From Chondrosia reniformis (Eukaryota > Porifera > Demospongiae > Chondrillida > Chondrillidae): a stretch of DNA of 64,000 nucleotides. Within the stretch, counting starts at the first letter, position 1, and each line of letters starts with the position of its first letter. The stretch covers positions 5,519,673 through 5,583,672 of the forward strand of contig OX359197.1 in NCBI GenBank assembly GCA_947172415.1, written 5' to 3'. Of this stretch, positions 36,701 through 49,234 are shown piece by piece. The position numbers and the translations under genes were made by a program. The notes beneath the pieces were generated by a model. It was not told the DNA's origin. It made no database searches and was given only the letters and a program-made list of their open reading frames with translations.

Positions 36701-39700
36701 TCTCAAGTTATTCTTGGAGGAAGAGATGAGGCTATGGTAACAATCCTGGACGATGAGATAGCTGAGGTACATTATGATCCTGATTCATATGAATGGAACG
36801 AATCTGTTGGAACTGGAAATTTGACTATTGTGTCTAATGTGACTTCTACAGTGGATTACTCAGTAAATACAGTATTATCCAATGGAACAGCTTACGGTAA
36901 ATATACAAACAGACTTATGGCAATGTATTGGAATAGTTTAAGGCTAATTTCTCTTGTTTGTGTTGCAGGTGGTTTAGATTTTGTCAATGATGCTGCTTAT
37001 TATCAAGCTACCTTTGCTGCTGGAAGTAGCTCAGCTCAAGTGGGAGTTGTCATTATAGATGATACAGATATAGAAGAGGATGAAATGTTTGAAGGAATGC
37101 TTGTGTTGGGAGACCTGCATCCAGACCTAGAAGGCAGAGTGGTGATTGGAAGTCCTGATACAGCTACTATCACTATTTTAGATAATGAACCAAAGGATAT
37201 TACAGTGCAATTTGACCAAACTGAATATTCTGTAGCTGAAAATGGAGGTTTTGTATCGTTGCAACTTATAGCTGACAAGCCAGCTCCGGTGGGGGGATAT
37301 AGTGTTATGATATCTTTTGCTGATGGATCTGCCGCAGGTTAGATGATACTGTATATACAGTGCAAGTTACAATATAGTAAGGTAGTCTAATCTACAATGA
37401 TATATTCTTAAAGGGTGCAAATGTCTTATCATTGAGGATGTCCAATTTGACGGATAAGTCTTCACTTGCATAATGTTCAATTGTACATATCCACACACTA
37501 ATTAGAAAAGCCATCTTCTTTACTTATTTTATTCTGCTTATGCTGTATGCATAAAGTATATGTGAAAGAGTGAAGCCAACTGTAAAGTATATACGTGCAC
37601 GTATCAATGTATTGTACAATATAAAATTTGCATAAGTGATTCTATTTCTAGTTGTGAAGCTCTTATTGATTATTAAATTAAATTAGTCCACTTACGTACG
37701 TATGGGCATATGTGAAGATGTTATCTTCAGAACAGGGACAGTAGCTATAGGAGTAGGAGGACTCTTATTGATCATTTTTACATGTTTGGTGGACTAAAAA
37801 GTGCTAAAAAGGATGTGTTAGGACCAATATTACTACATTATTTGGGAGTAATTAATTACTCCCAAATAATGTAGCCAAAAGTGGTTCTAGCTGGTCTAGT
37901 TGTGAATTATACATAATACACTATTGAATGTGTTCAGGACAATTCCAGGTTGATTTACATTTTATCCAGGATGACTGTAAATGTATGACTACATATTGGT
38001 AATGGAGTTAATTGTTAATTGTTATTATAGATTAGATAAATATGTTTATACGTACTTATACTATATGTTTCCAATTTTCTGCATATATTTTATACGTACG
38101 TATGTATATTTTTGATCATTTATTAGGATTACAGGACTATGACAACATGTCTTTGACAGTCTTTTTTGATGAAGGACAAACAACAGCTACTGTAGATGTT
38201 GATATTATAGATGACACTATCCTTGAGCGTTTGGAGACATTTACTGGACAACTGTCACTTCCTGAAGGCACTGCAGATTTCATTAAGATAGGACCCAGGG
38301 ACACAGCCACTATTAATATTACTGATAATGATGCTGTTGAGGTCAACTTTGATCCTACTATATATTCAGTCCGTGAGAATGATGGATCAGTTGAACTAAT
38401 ATTAGTTGCCAATGCATCAGCATCTTATGGCTATTCTGTTACTGTTGAAACATTTGATGGAACAGCTAGTAAGTAGCTTCATAAGGTAGCCCATTATACT
38501 AGTATACATGTACTTGCCAACTTTTAATCAAATTGTACTTGACATAATATCTCATTTGTGATGTTTACTTAGGTGATGGCTCAGATTACACTGGTGGATC
38601 ATTTGAGATTGATTTTCCTGCTGGAAGTACTACTGCTAGCCTAACCGTGCCAATTTTGGATGATATCTTACTGGAAGGGATTGAATGGTTTGGTGGTCTC
38701 CTAACTGTTAGTGATGTTGATGGAGTGATGGCTGGACCTGACAATATGGCTAATGTCACTATAACAGACAACGAGGGTGACATTATTGTAGAATTTGAAA
38801 AATCAGCTTACAGCTTCAATGAAGATGTAGGAGATGGAATCCTCACTCTTGTAGCAAGTGCCCCAGCCCCAGCTGGAGGATACAGTGTGGAAGTATCATT
38901 TGCTGATGGAACTGCTGGATGTAAGCAAAAACTACCACATCAAATTACTATTAAGTAAAATACATTGTGCCTGCCCTAAATACACATTTACATTGCACTC
39001 CTCAGGTGGGTGGGGTAAATTCCACAGTCAAATGTGATGACACATACACATATTCAAGTTGTATTGTAACATTCTCCAATATTATATACATATTGAAGTT
39101 ATTTACTTAAAGTACATATGTTATCTATTAAACTTTAGTATATAGCATATCATATATTTTTCTCATTTTTTTAATCAGCTCCAGGAGACTACAGTGGTGC
39201 AACACAAACAGTTTTCTTCCCCGAAGGGGCTAGATCAGTTAATTTTTCTGTACCTATTGTTAATGACAGCCTATTAGAAGGTAATGAAAACTTTATGGCT
39301 AATATTGAGGACATATCAGAAGCAGCAGCTGATCTGGGAGTTAAAAGGGGAGCCAGAGACTCTGCAGAAGTTACTATCACTGATAATGATTCGGTCCAGG
39401 TCAACTTCTCTCCAACCATGTATACTGTATCTGAAGATGGAGGATCAGTTGAATTGATGCTAGTTGCCAGTGGTCCTGCAACATTTAACTACTCTGTGAC
39501 TGTAGACATATTTAATGGAACAGCTGGTAAGACACATCACAATACTGGTTGAATTACAGTATTAAGTACTAATATAAATATGCAATATTCTCCTGGTACG
39601 TACATATAGGTGATGGCTCTGACTATACTGGTGGATCTTTTGAGGTTGAATTTCCTGCTGGGAGTATTACTGCTAGTTTAACCGTGCCAATTTTGGAAGA

Positions 39701-42700
39701 TATCTTGTTGGAAGGAAATGAATGGTTTGGTGGTCTCCTAAGTGTTAGTGGTGTTGATGGAGTGATGGCTGGACCTGACAATATGGCTAATGTCACTATA
39801 TTAGACAACGAGGGTGACATTATTGTAGAATTTGAAAAATCAGCTTACAGCTTCAATGAAGATGTAGGGGATGGAATCCTCACTCTTGTAGCAAGTGCCC
39901 CAGCCCCAGCTGGAGGATACAGTGTGGAAGTATCATTTGCTGATGGAACTGCTGGATGTAAGCAAAAACTACCACATCAAATTATTATTAAGTAAAATAT
40001 ATTTTGCCTGCCCTAAATAGACATTTACATTGCACTCCTCAGGTGGGTGGGGTGAATTCCACAATCAAATGTGATGACACATACACATAATCAAGTTGTA
40101 TTGTAGCATTCTCCAATATTATATACATATTGAAGTTATTTACTTACTGTACGTATGTTATCTATTAAACTTCAGTGTAGCATATTATATATTTTACTCA
40201 TTTTTTAATCAGCTCCAGGAGACTACGATGGTGCAACACAAACAGTTTCCTTCCCCGAAGGGGCTAGCTCAGTTGATTTTTCTGTACCTATTGTTAATGA
40301 CAGCCTATTAGAAGGTAATGAAAACTTTATGGCTAATATTGAGGACATATCAGAAGCAGCAGCTGATCTGGGAGTTAAAAAGGGAGCCAGAGACTCTGCA
40401 GAAGTTACTATCACTGATAATGATTCGGTCCAGGTCAACTTCTCTCCAACCATGTATACTGTATTTGAAAATGGAGGATCAGTTGAATTGATGCTAGTTG
40501 CCAGTGGTCCTGCAACATTTAACTACTCTGTGACTGTAGACACATTTAATGGAACTGCTGGTAAGACACATCACAATACTGGTTGAATTACAGTATTAAG
40601 TACTAATATAAATATGCAATATTCTCCTGGTAATTCATGTTACGTACATATAGGCGATGGCTCTGATTATACTGGTGGATCTTTTGAGGTTGAATTTCCT
40701 GCTGGGAGTACTACTGCTAGTCTAACCGTGCCAATTTTGGAAGATATCTTGTTGGAAGGAAATGAATGGTTTGGTGGTCTCCTAAGTGTTAGTGATGTTG
40801 ATGGAGTGATGGCTGGACCTGACAATATGGCTAATGTCACTATAACAGACAACGAGGGTGACATTATTGTAGAATTTGAAAAATCAGCTTACAGCTTTAA
40901 TGAAGATGTAGGAGATGGAATCCTCACTCTTGTAGCAAGTGCCCCAGCCCCAGCTGGAGGATACAGTGTGGAAGTATCATTTGCTGATGGAACTGCTGGA
41001 TGTAAGCAAAAACTACCACATCAAATTTATTAAGTAAAATACGTTGTGCCTGCCCTAAATACACATTTACATTGCACTCCTCAGGTGGGTGGGGTAAATT
41101 CCACAGTCAAATGTGATGACACATACACATAATCAAGTTGTATTGTAGCATTCTCCAATAATATGTACATATTGAAGTTATTTACTTAATGTAACTACGT
41201 ATGTTATCTATTAAACTTTAGTATATAGCATATTATATATTTTTCTCATTTTTGTAATCAGCTCCAGGAGACTACGATGGTGTAACACAAACAGTTTTCT
41301 TCGCCGAAGGGGCTAGCTCAGTTGATTTTTCTGTACCTATTGTTAATGACAGCCTATTAGAAGGTAATGAAAACTTTATGGCTAATATTGAGGACATATC
41401 AGAAGCAGCAGCTGATCTGGGAGTTAAAAAGGGAGCCAGAGACTCTGCAGAAGTTACTATCACTGATAATGATTCGGTCCAGGTCAACTTCTCTCCAACC
41501 ATGTATACTGTATCTGAAGATGGAGGATCAGTTGAATTGATGCTAGTTGCCAGTGGTCCTGCACCGTTTAACTACTCTGTGACTGTAGACACATTTGATG
41601 GAACAGCTAGTAAGACACATCACAATACAAATTTTTAAGTACTAATATAAATATGCAATATTCTCCTGGTAATTCATGTTACGTACATATAGGTGATGGC
41701 TCTGATTATACTGGTGGATCATTTGAGGTTGATTTTCCTGCTGGTAGTACTACTGCTAGTCTAACCGTGCCAATTTTGGAAGATATCTTGTTGGAAGAAA
41801 ATGAATGGTTTGGTGGTCTCCTAAGTGTTAGTGGTGTTGATGGAGTGATGGCTGGACCTGACAATATGGCTAATGTCACTATAACAGACAATGAGGGTGA
41901 CATTATTGTAGAATTTGAAAAATCAGCTTACAGCTTTAATGAAGATGTAGGAGATGGAATCCTCACTCTTGTGGCAAATAAAGCAGCTCCAGCTGGAGGA
42001 TACAGTGTGGAGGTATCATTTGCTGATGGAACTGCTGGATGTAAGCAAAAACTACCACATCAAATTATTATTAAGTAAAATACATTGTGCCTGCCCTAAA
42101 TACACATTTACATTGCACTCCTTAGGTGGGTGGGGTAAATTCCACAGTCAAATGTGATGACACATACACATATTCAAGTTGTATTGTAGCATTCTCCAAT
42201 AATATATAATTATATGGATATTGAAGTTATTTGCTTAATAAAATTTCTCAATTTTTTTAATCAGCTCCAGGAGACTACGATGGTGCAACACAAACAGTTT
42301 TCTTCCCCGAAGGAGCTAGATCAGTTAATTTTTCTGTACCTATTGTTAATGACAGCCTATTAGAAGGTAATGAAAACTTTATGGCTAATATTGAGGACAT
42401 ATCGGAAGCAGCAGCTGATCTGGGAGTTAAAAAGGGAGCCAGAGACTCTGCAGAAGTTACTATCACTGATAATGATTCTGTCCAGGTCAACTTCTCTCCA
42501 ACCATGTATACTATATCTGAAGATGGAGGATCAGTTGAATTGATGCTGGTTACCAGTGGTCCTGCACCATTTAACTACTCTGTGACTGTAGACACATTTG
42601 ATGGAACAGCTAGTAAGACGCATCACATACTGCAGCTGATTGAATTACAGTATTTAACAAATTTTTAAGTACTAATATATATATGCAATATTCTCCTGGT

Positions 42701-45700
42701 AATTCATGTTTCCTTTTATACGTACGTACATAGGTGATGGCTCTGATTATACTGGTGGATCATTTGAGGTTGATTTTCCTGCTGGTAGTACTACTGCTAG
42801 CTTAACAGTGGACATTTTGGATGATAATCTTCCAGAACTAGATGAATGGTTTGGTGGTCTCCTTTCTGTTTCTGGTGTTGAGGGAGTAACAAATGGACCT
42901 CAATCTCTTGCCAATGTCACTATATCAGATGAAGAAGAAATCTTTGTCCAATTTGATAGAGCTGGTTACATCTTTGATGAAGATGTAGGAGATGGAATAC
43001 TCACTCTTGTGGCAGATAAACCAGCCCCAGCTGGAGGATACAGTGTGGACGTGTCATTTGCTGATGGAACTGCTGGATGTAAGAGTGTATGAATATGAAA
43101 TGTGATTTAACTGCATTATGAGCTCTTAATTCTTAAAATGTCTATATAGTCTTTTTAAAACTTTATTTTTCTATAATTATTAGCTCCGGGAGACTATACA
43201 GGCAACACACAGTCAGTGTTTTTTCCAGAAGGTGCTAGTTCAGCTCAAGTTGCTGTTCCTATCTTCAATGATGATTTTGTGGAAGGTGATGAAACCTTCA
43301 CAGCTATCATTGATCCTATAGCAGCTGATGGAGTGAGAAGAGGAGCAAGAAATTCTACTAATGTGATCATCATCGATGATGAATTTATTGAAATCAACTT
43401 TGATCCAACTTCTTATGAAGTGAACGAAGAGGATGGTACCGCAACCCTCATAATAGTAGCTGATAGACCATCATCAGAGCCTTATACAGTTAATGTGGTG
43501 ACATCTGATGGAACTGCTGAAGGTTATATACGTATATTATCATATATTATACATATTTGTATATATACGCACATAAATTGTCATTACAACTAGTTATAAA
43601 TATATTTATAATTGGTAATATATATATTAAATAAATGAAATTGCTAGAATGTTTTTAACATAATAGCCCTTTTTGGTTATAATTTATTGATTTCAATTTA
43701 TATATATACGTAGACCCCATTGATTATATTGGTGGGATCTTTTTGGCTAATTTCTCTACTGGAGAGACTACCACCACAGTAACAATACCCATCACAGATG
43801 ATGACATTGGTGAATGCACGGAAGTGTTCATGGCTCAACTAGAGCTTCCTAGTGGTATACCAACGCCAGCTCCAGCGACTCCAGGTACACCATCGCCATT
43901 TTCCTTCTCTCCTAAATATAGAATTGGTTCTAATGACATGGCAACTATCAAAATCAATGATACTGATCGTGAGTTGAAAATATAGGCAGAGATGCAATTA
44001 GTATAACGCTATATAATTATGTGAAACACTCTTCAGCTTACTATGTTGAGTTTAAAAGTACATCTCAAGTTGTATCTGAAGATGAAGAATCAGCGGAAGT
44101 GTGTTTAGTAACAAACAGAGAATGTGTTGATGATTTTACTATTGACTTGGAAGACAAGGAATCAGATGAATTTACGGATAAAGCAGGTTTGTGTTCAGCT
44201 AAAGCTATATACATATATATACATATGTTTGAGCCAGCACCAGTTGTATTATATATACACAATTGCAAAAGGCAATGTTTTTTTCCAAATATATACATAT
44301 ACATTATTTAAGGAGTTAAGATCAAAATGTTAGTTATGTATATGTAAATTTAAATCTTAGTCTAAGATTAGCTATGTACATCTAAATTAGGATGTAATGA
44401 ATTTGTTTATATATATAGTACAGTGTATGTTAATTCTCCTAAAGTATGTATACACAAAATATATATAGCAATTTTCTATATATCATTAAATTAATCTTCA
44501 GATCCTAGTAACGACTATGAGGGAGGTAAAACGTATCCAGTTACCTTTGAAATGGGTAAAAAGGAGGCTTGTACTATGATTCCTATTGTCAATGATGGTC
44601 CCGGTGGAGAACCAGATGAGACCTTCCAGTTGGTGATAGTGCCTCCCCCAGATCAGCCACGAGCCCTAATTGGAAATAGATCTACTACTAACAATATTAC
44701 TATTACAGATGGAGGTAAGGAAAAAACAATATTAGGTATATGCTATTATTGTCATGCATTAAAATGACACATTTACCACTGAGTTGCCCAAGAGGAAAGT
44801 GTTCACTGACAGCCGTATCGACTGTGCATGCAAGTACCCATTTGTGCTCTTTTTTTTGTGCATTTGTGCATTAGTGCTCTTATTATTATATATTTGTTGT
44901 AGTTGATGGAGATCCCATGTTCACCGTTCCCTTAAACATTTCTAAGGATAGTTGGATACTCAAAGAGAAAGGAAAACTAGAGCTTTGCTATGAAGTTCAT
45001 GGAGAGAAGAACAAGATTTTTAATCTGGTGTCTGATAGCTGTCTCTCAGTCAATGCACTCTTGGAGGTAGCTTCCAACCCAAAGATTGGCAATGTAATAA
45101 CTCAAATTGGAATGATTGTAATGGACTGGAATGGAAATTGCCAGAGAATACATGTGGACCTGAAGCAGAGAAGTCTCAAACTCAACAATGAGAGGATTAC
45201 GGGAAGTAGAGTGTACAATGGAATCCTTCTAAGAAAGATGATTGACAAGGTAGAGATAACAATGCCTGGATGTACTACTGGAAACAAGTTGACCTTTTGG
45301 ATTAAATTCAAATACATGAATGGTGCAGATATGTTACAGCTTGTTATATCAGATGGATCGGGACTTAGACTAGACTCTCATGGATTGCTCGGTAAGCGAT
45401 TGTACTGTATATATTTAATCTTATGTAAGTAGATGTTCATGTATAATATATAGTCAAAATGTTAAAAGTAAAGTATAGATCAGAATGGCATTATATATAT
45501 ATATATTATTATATACTTGCAGAAGATAATAATAGTCAAAACAAAACTCATCAGAGTCATTCAAAACTTTCAAAGTCACCTAATTTAATTACACCATTAT
45601 AAAAATAATCCTGCAAATGAACTTTGCATGTATTATGCATGGAGCTTATATTTACATGTAGTAGTTTTCTACAGGTCAATTCTGGAATACTCCAATTAAA

Positions 45701-45973
45701 GTTGATGACAAACAGGGACAATTGAAGCAACCAAAATCTGGAGAATACTACACTATTCATGTCCCATCTGCCTTCTCCAAGCCTCGTTCCATCAAGGGAG
45801 AATATTATCCTCTAAATTGGGATTTTGAAGAGCTGCCTTGTCTTTATGCTGGAAGTCAAGAGGGCAAAGGAGTGATTGAGGGTAATTACAAAGAGTATGA
45901 AACAACTGATATGTTTGATCCGTCCTTTAGCTATGCTCAATTCTCTAACGGCCACTGCTCAACTGAGAAGTAA
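33778..45973 (+). CDS. Secreted IgGFc-binding-domain / Calx-beta / ITIH-C-like protein, paralogue 2
   Basis: Predicted protein of about 2,627 aa on 23 exons: 33778-33850, 33978-35381, 35486-35626, 35736-35930, 35997-36137, 36552-36896, 36969-37337, 38127-38468, ten paired exons from 38573 to 43522, 43714-43968, 44037-44186, 44502-44714, 44903-45391, 45675-45973. The signal peptide is MMEKFKVTLFFLVTKILLNA; a second ATG is at codon 2. Order of parts and intron positions match paralogue 1, and intron sequences are also conserved, so the pair is a recent tandem duplication. It differs by a larger Calx-beta pair array and a proline/threonine-rich insert (TPAPATPGTPSPF) in exon 43714-43968. The stop is TAA at 45971. 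Likely an extracellular calcium-binding adhesion or recognition protein; function not proven. Confidence 0.87.
33978..35381 (+). other. IgGFc-binding-like domain (paralogue 2)
   Basis: A single exon of 468 codons starts GIDNRGSEFWLAVPPNK. It is nearly identical to the paralogue 1 exon except for scattered substitutions and a two-codon deletion near the start (PGDASRDEF against AGERNEF). The basic run T-K-R-R-R-R is conserved and is a candidate proprotein-convertase site. Cysteines in ECGFIP, TACDILL, ISCND and YWCFVE are conserved between the copies. Confidence 0.75.
37833..37874. repeat. Perfect 42-nt palindrome in an intron of paralogue 2
   Basis: The left half CTACATTATTTGGGAGTAATT is followed at once by its exact reverse complement. 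The equivalent intron of paralogue 1 (near 27520) has only the right half (ACTCCCAAATAATGTGG). The element either arose in paralogue 2 or was resolved in paralogue 1. Confidence 0.85.
38573..43522 (+). repeat. Five tandem ~1.04-kb exon pairs of Calx-beta modules (paralogue 2)
   Basis: Pairs are 38573-38920 / 39179-39526, 39610-39957 / 40213-40560, 40654-41001 / 41262-41609, 41693-42040 / 42265-42612, and 42734-43078 / 43184-43522. The first member encodes DGSDYTGGSFEVEFPAG ... EWFGGLL ... EGDI and the second PGDYDG.TQTVFF ... MANIEDISEAAADLG. The first eight exons are each exactly 348 bases (116 codons) and nearly identical. The fifth pair is diverged and corresponds to the last pair of paralogue 1, which has only two pairs. 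The spacing (1037, 1044, 1039, 1041 bases) and repeated introns show segmental expansion. Confidence 0.92.
44903..45973 (+). other. C-terminal VWD/ITIH-like module (paralogue 2)
   Basis: Exons 44903-45391 and 45675-45973. Key segments are GDPMFTVPLNISKDSW, LCYEVHGEKNKIFNLVSD, DSHGLLG, QFWNTPIKVDDKQG, LPCLYAGSQ and VIEGNYKEYETTDMFDP. It is very similar to the paralogue 1 module, with a slightly shorter insert after NALLE. Confidence 0.7.
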
Positions 45974-47303
45974 CATTTTTGGAGATCATTCAGCAATTAG
46001 TTCAACACACCAAGCAATCAAAGAACATTATAGGCCAGTAATAATACTTTATCATGATTTACAAAGTGTCACTCACAATGCATGATATGAATTAATGATA
46101 ATACCATTGCTGTACTTATGTTTAACAGGCTCTGTACCCTTGTTAAATGTCAAATTATTTTCACAGCATTTACTAGTGTGATTGAATTTAACAGTTCCGT
46201 TGTTGAATGCATGACATCCATACCCACTTATACAATAATATGTATGACTAAAACTAGGGGTTACAAGTATATAGAGTTTGAAACTATACATCAAGTCAAG
46301 TCATGCAAGTGAAGTACACTGGGGAGGCCTCTAGCTATTGGCTACTATTCTAGGCATCCAGTAATAAATATGGAGGGATGGAAAAAAATTGTGTAGGAGA
46401 ATAAGAATCATAGGGCTGAAAAATGATGATTGAAAACAAAAGGCCTAATTGACCATGTACAAGAATACAGGAAATCAACAAGTATTTTGAGTTTAAAAAC
46501 TGGCCTGGCGCCCCCAAACTCAAACTACTTGCTTGTTCTTAAATGTCCAGTTAAACGATTCCGGTCTGCCATTGAATTAGTAGTTTGCCCTTGTTATACA
46601 GTATATATTATTATTGTGATGTCTATATAGGCTATAGGCTATTTACAGAGTATTATATAGGCATATAGCATGTAGGGAAATGGATATGGTGTTTTTTACA
46701 ACATGACAATATATATAAAGAGTACAAGTCATAAAATCCTCTGATTCCTGTATAGGATAAATACCTATGCAATCAATTTAAGTTTTATGAAATACATTTA
46801 AACGAGCAATAAACGATAAATTCATTAATCAAAGTTATGGGAATGATGAATCTTGCACAGAGTTAAAGTTAATATTTGCAAGCTTTAGTCACTGCTCTGT
46901 ATATATAGTGTGGGTTAAAATGTACTCCTGCTATCAGCAAACGTGACATTCAAGCAATGAGAACATCACACCTAATAGTTTACAAATCATATTGCATACC
47001 AATTACATTTTCACACCCGTAGAAATATTATACAATTGCAAATTACACGGCTACTGGGTATAGACAATTTGGTAAATTGTAAACAATTATATATAATTAT
47101 AAGGGCATGAATATTGAGCACAGTCCACAGAGTTAACCAAGTCAGTTAATTGAATCTTAAAGTTTATCTAATTATCAATTAGTAGGAGAAAACTTTAAAA
47201 TGGACCCATACAAAGCTTACAATGGCAACTGTTGTTCTACTCTGTAATAATTAGATGATATGGAAGTAATTTTCTTACATACATTTACTCTAACAAAATT
47301 AAA
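45974..47303. other. Spacer downstream of paralogue 2
   Basis: No gene is recognised; open frames here are short and lack splice or motif support. AATAAA at 46363-46368 is about 390 bases after the stop and is a possible polyadenylation signal. The sequence is A+T-rich up to the start of the IgGFc-like fragment. Confidence 0.6.
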
Positions 47304-47718
47304 GCTGATTCAGGTGATCTCACTGGCACAAGAGTCACTGCAGACAAACCAATTACATTCCCGACTGGTCATGAATGTGGATTTGTTCCAACAGAAAATA
47401 CAGCTTATGACATTTTACTTGAACAGATTCCTCCGACCGAGACTTGGGGCTTCCAGTTTGTATTGACACCACTCACAACTAGAGAAGGCAGTTGGTTTAG
47501 GTTCTTGGCAAGCCAAGATGGAACATCCATTGAAATATACTGTAATGATGCTGATGGCGATAATGTAATATTGGAATCTCTCTCACTGAATGCTGGAGGA
47601 TCTGACTTTAAAATTTACCCAAAGACTTTTTGTATAAATGCATGGTGTTTTGTAGAATCCAACCACCCTAATCTATAGTTGTCACGTTCTCACTAGTCAA
47701 TACATTTGATAAGCCTAG
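47304..47718 (+). pseudogene. Broken fragment of a third IgGFc-binding-like exon
   Basis: From ADSGDLTGTRVTADKP the sequence follows the middle of the paralogue 1 and 2 large exons for about 125 codons. The upstream half is absent. Damage includes the loss of a conserved cysteine (TAYDILL for TACDILL), an insertion before WCFVESN that adds several codons (FCINA), and a small insertion after HPNL that produces a stop and frameshift. Degraded similarity to the following TISLGYTFD segment continues to about 47718. No Calx-beta exons follow. It is a relic of a third gene copy or a partial duplication. Confidence 0.82.
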
Positions 47719-47790
47719 TCTATATTACTGCAAGTGATCAGTCTGATCCAAATATACACCTACGTATATATATATGTACGTATGGTGACA

Positions 47791-48240
47791 GATAGGGCAA
47801 ATACTGACATACTTCAAAATATCTTAACCTCATTGGACACGCTTCATAGGTGTCTGTAAATGTTGACACCAAGTATTAGCTTCATGTCTCTCCATTTGAC
47901 AGAGTTACAGCCCCAAATATACATTAAATTCTGGTATACCACTTAATGAATGGAAAGAGATAGGGCAAATACTGACAGTTGTTTGTCAAAATTTCAAACA
48001 TTTGTTGGGCATGCTTCATAGGTGTCTGTAAATTCTGACACCAAGTATTAGCTTCATGTCTCTCCATTTGACAGAGTTACAGCCCTAAATGTACATTAAA
48101 TTCTGGTATAGTATTATAATGTATGGTGAGAGATAGGGCAAATACTGTCATATACTTTGAAATTTCTACAACTCATTGGGCATGTTTTATAGGTGTCTGT
48201 AAATGCTGACACCAAGTATTGGCTTCATGTCTCTCAGTTG
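47791..48240. repeat. Three tandem ~170-bp repeats
   Basis: Copies begin at GATAGGGCAAATACTG near 47791, 47959 and 48132. Each contains CATAGGTGTCTGTAAATG and ACCAAGTATTAGCTTCATG. The monomers are non-coding, and divergence between copies is visible but modest. Confidence 0.8.
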
Positions 48241-49234
48241 TCTAACAGCTACTGTTTAATTATTGATATAACATGATCATGATTTGAATTTTGAAGTTAA
48301 GTATAACATATAGGTATAGTATACCGTGAATTCATTAAAAAATATTTATAGAATATAGAGACCAATTTCCTAGACTCATAGGGAATATAGTAGAGCTTTG
48401 GATTAGAATAGTTTCAACACATGGCAATTGTTTCTTTGAATTCCAACCTTCATCAGTGATCTAGGGAGTCCTCGTCTCCTTCTCTTAGCCTTTATAGAAC
48501 TTACTAGATAGACATTTCAGAATAAAGCCAATCATCAAAAGCAATATATAGGTACAGTGTACATATACACCATTCATTGATTACTCCCTTCAAATATGAC
48601 AGACTTAATACTACTTTACACTAAACATTAGTACGTAATTGTTCTACGTAGCTGTTATCAATTATAAAGTTTATGCAAAGTCATTATGATTAATTTAAAA
48701 GAAATTCAGGTTTCTTCAACAAAGTCGGAGTACAGAATATCATCAATGCTTCATTATCCTTCTTAGATCTACAGTTGGATTGTGAAAGTATGTATGCACA
48801 CACTGTATATAAAACTTAATATGTACATATAAGACCCACCACCAATATGCTGTGCATATAATAATATGTACATACATAAGTTCAGCATAATATGTAAGTA
48901 CCTCGTGATTGGACTGCAGTATGGTGGTGAATGGAGATACATCTCCTATACACAAGCAAGGAAGGATACATATTTTAAAATAATAACCAAATGTAGCCTA
49001 AATTAATAAGTACGTAATCCTAAAGTAATAAGCAGTGAAACATAATGCATTAAGACAAATTCATTATTCTATTGACAATTAGACTAATGAATGATTGCAT
49101 GGGTCATTCAAAGTTTTTTTCGCTATGTTAAAATTGATATTTCTACAAACACTACTTTATATGTGATAATATTTTAACAAGTATCTACTTAGGTATACGT
49201 ATATCAACCAAAGAAATAAATTCTATCAACCGAA
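48241..49234. other. Non-coding stretch with a dispersed repeat fragment
   Basis: No gene is recognised. At 48430-48510, TTCATCAGTGATCTAGGGAGTC and neighbouring bases match dispersed repeat family 1. The rest is A+T-rich with no supported open frame. Confidence 0.6.
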
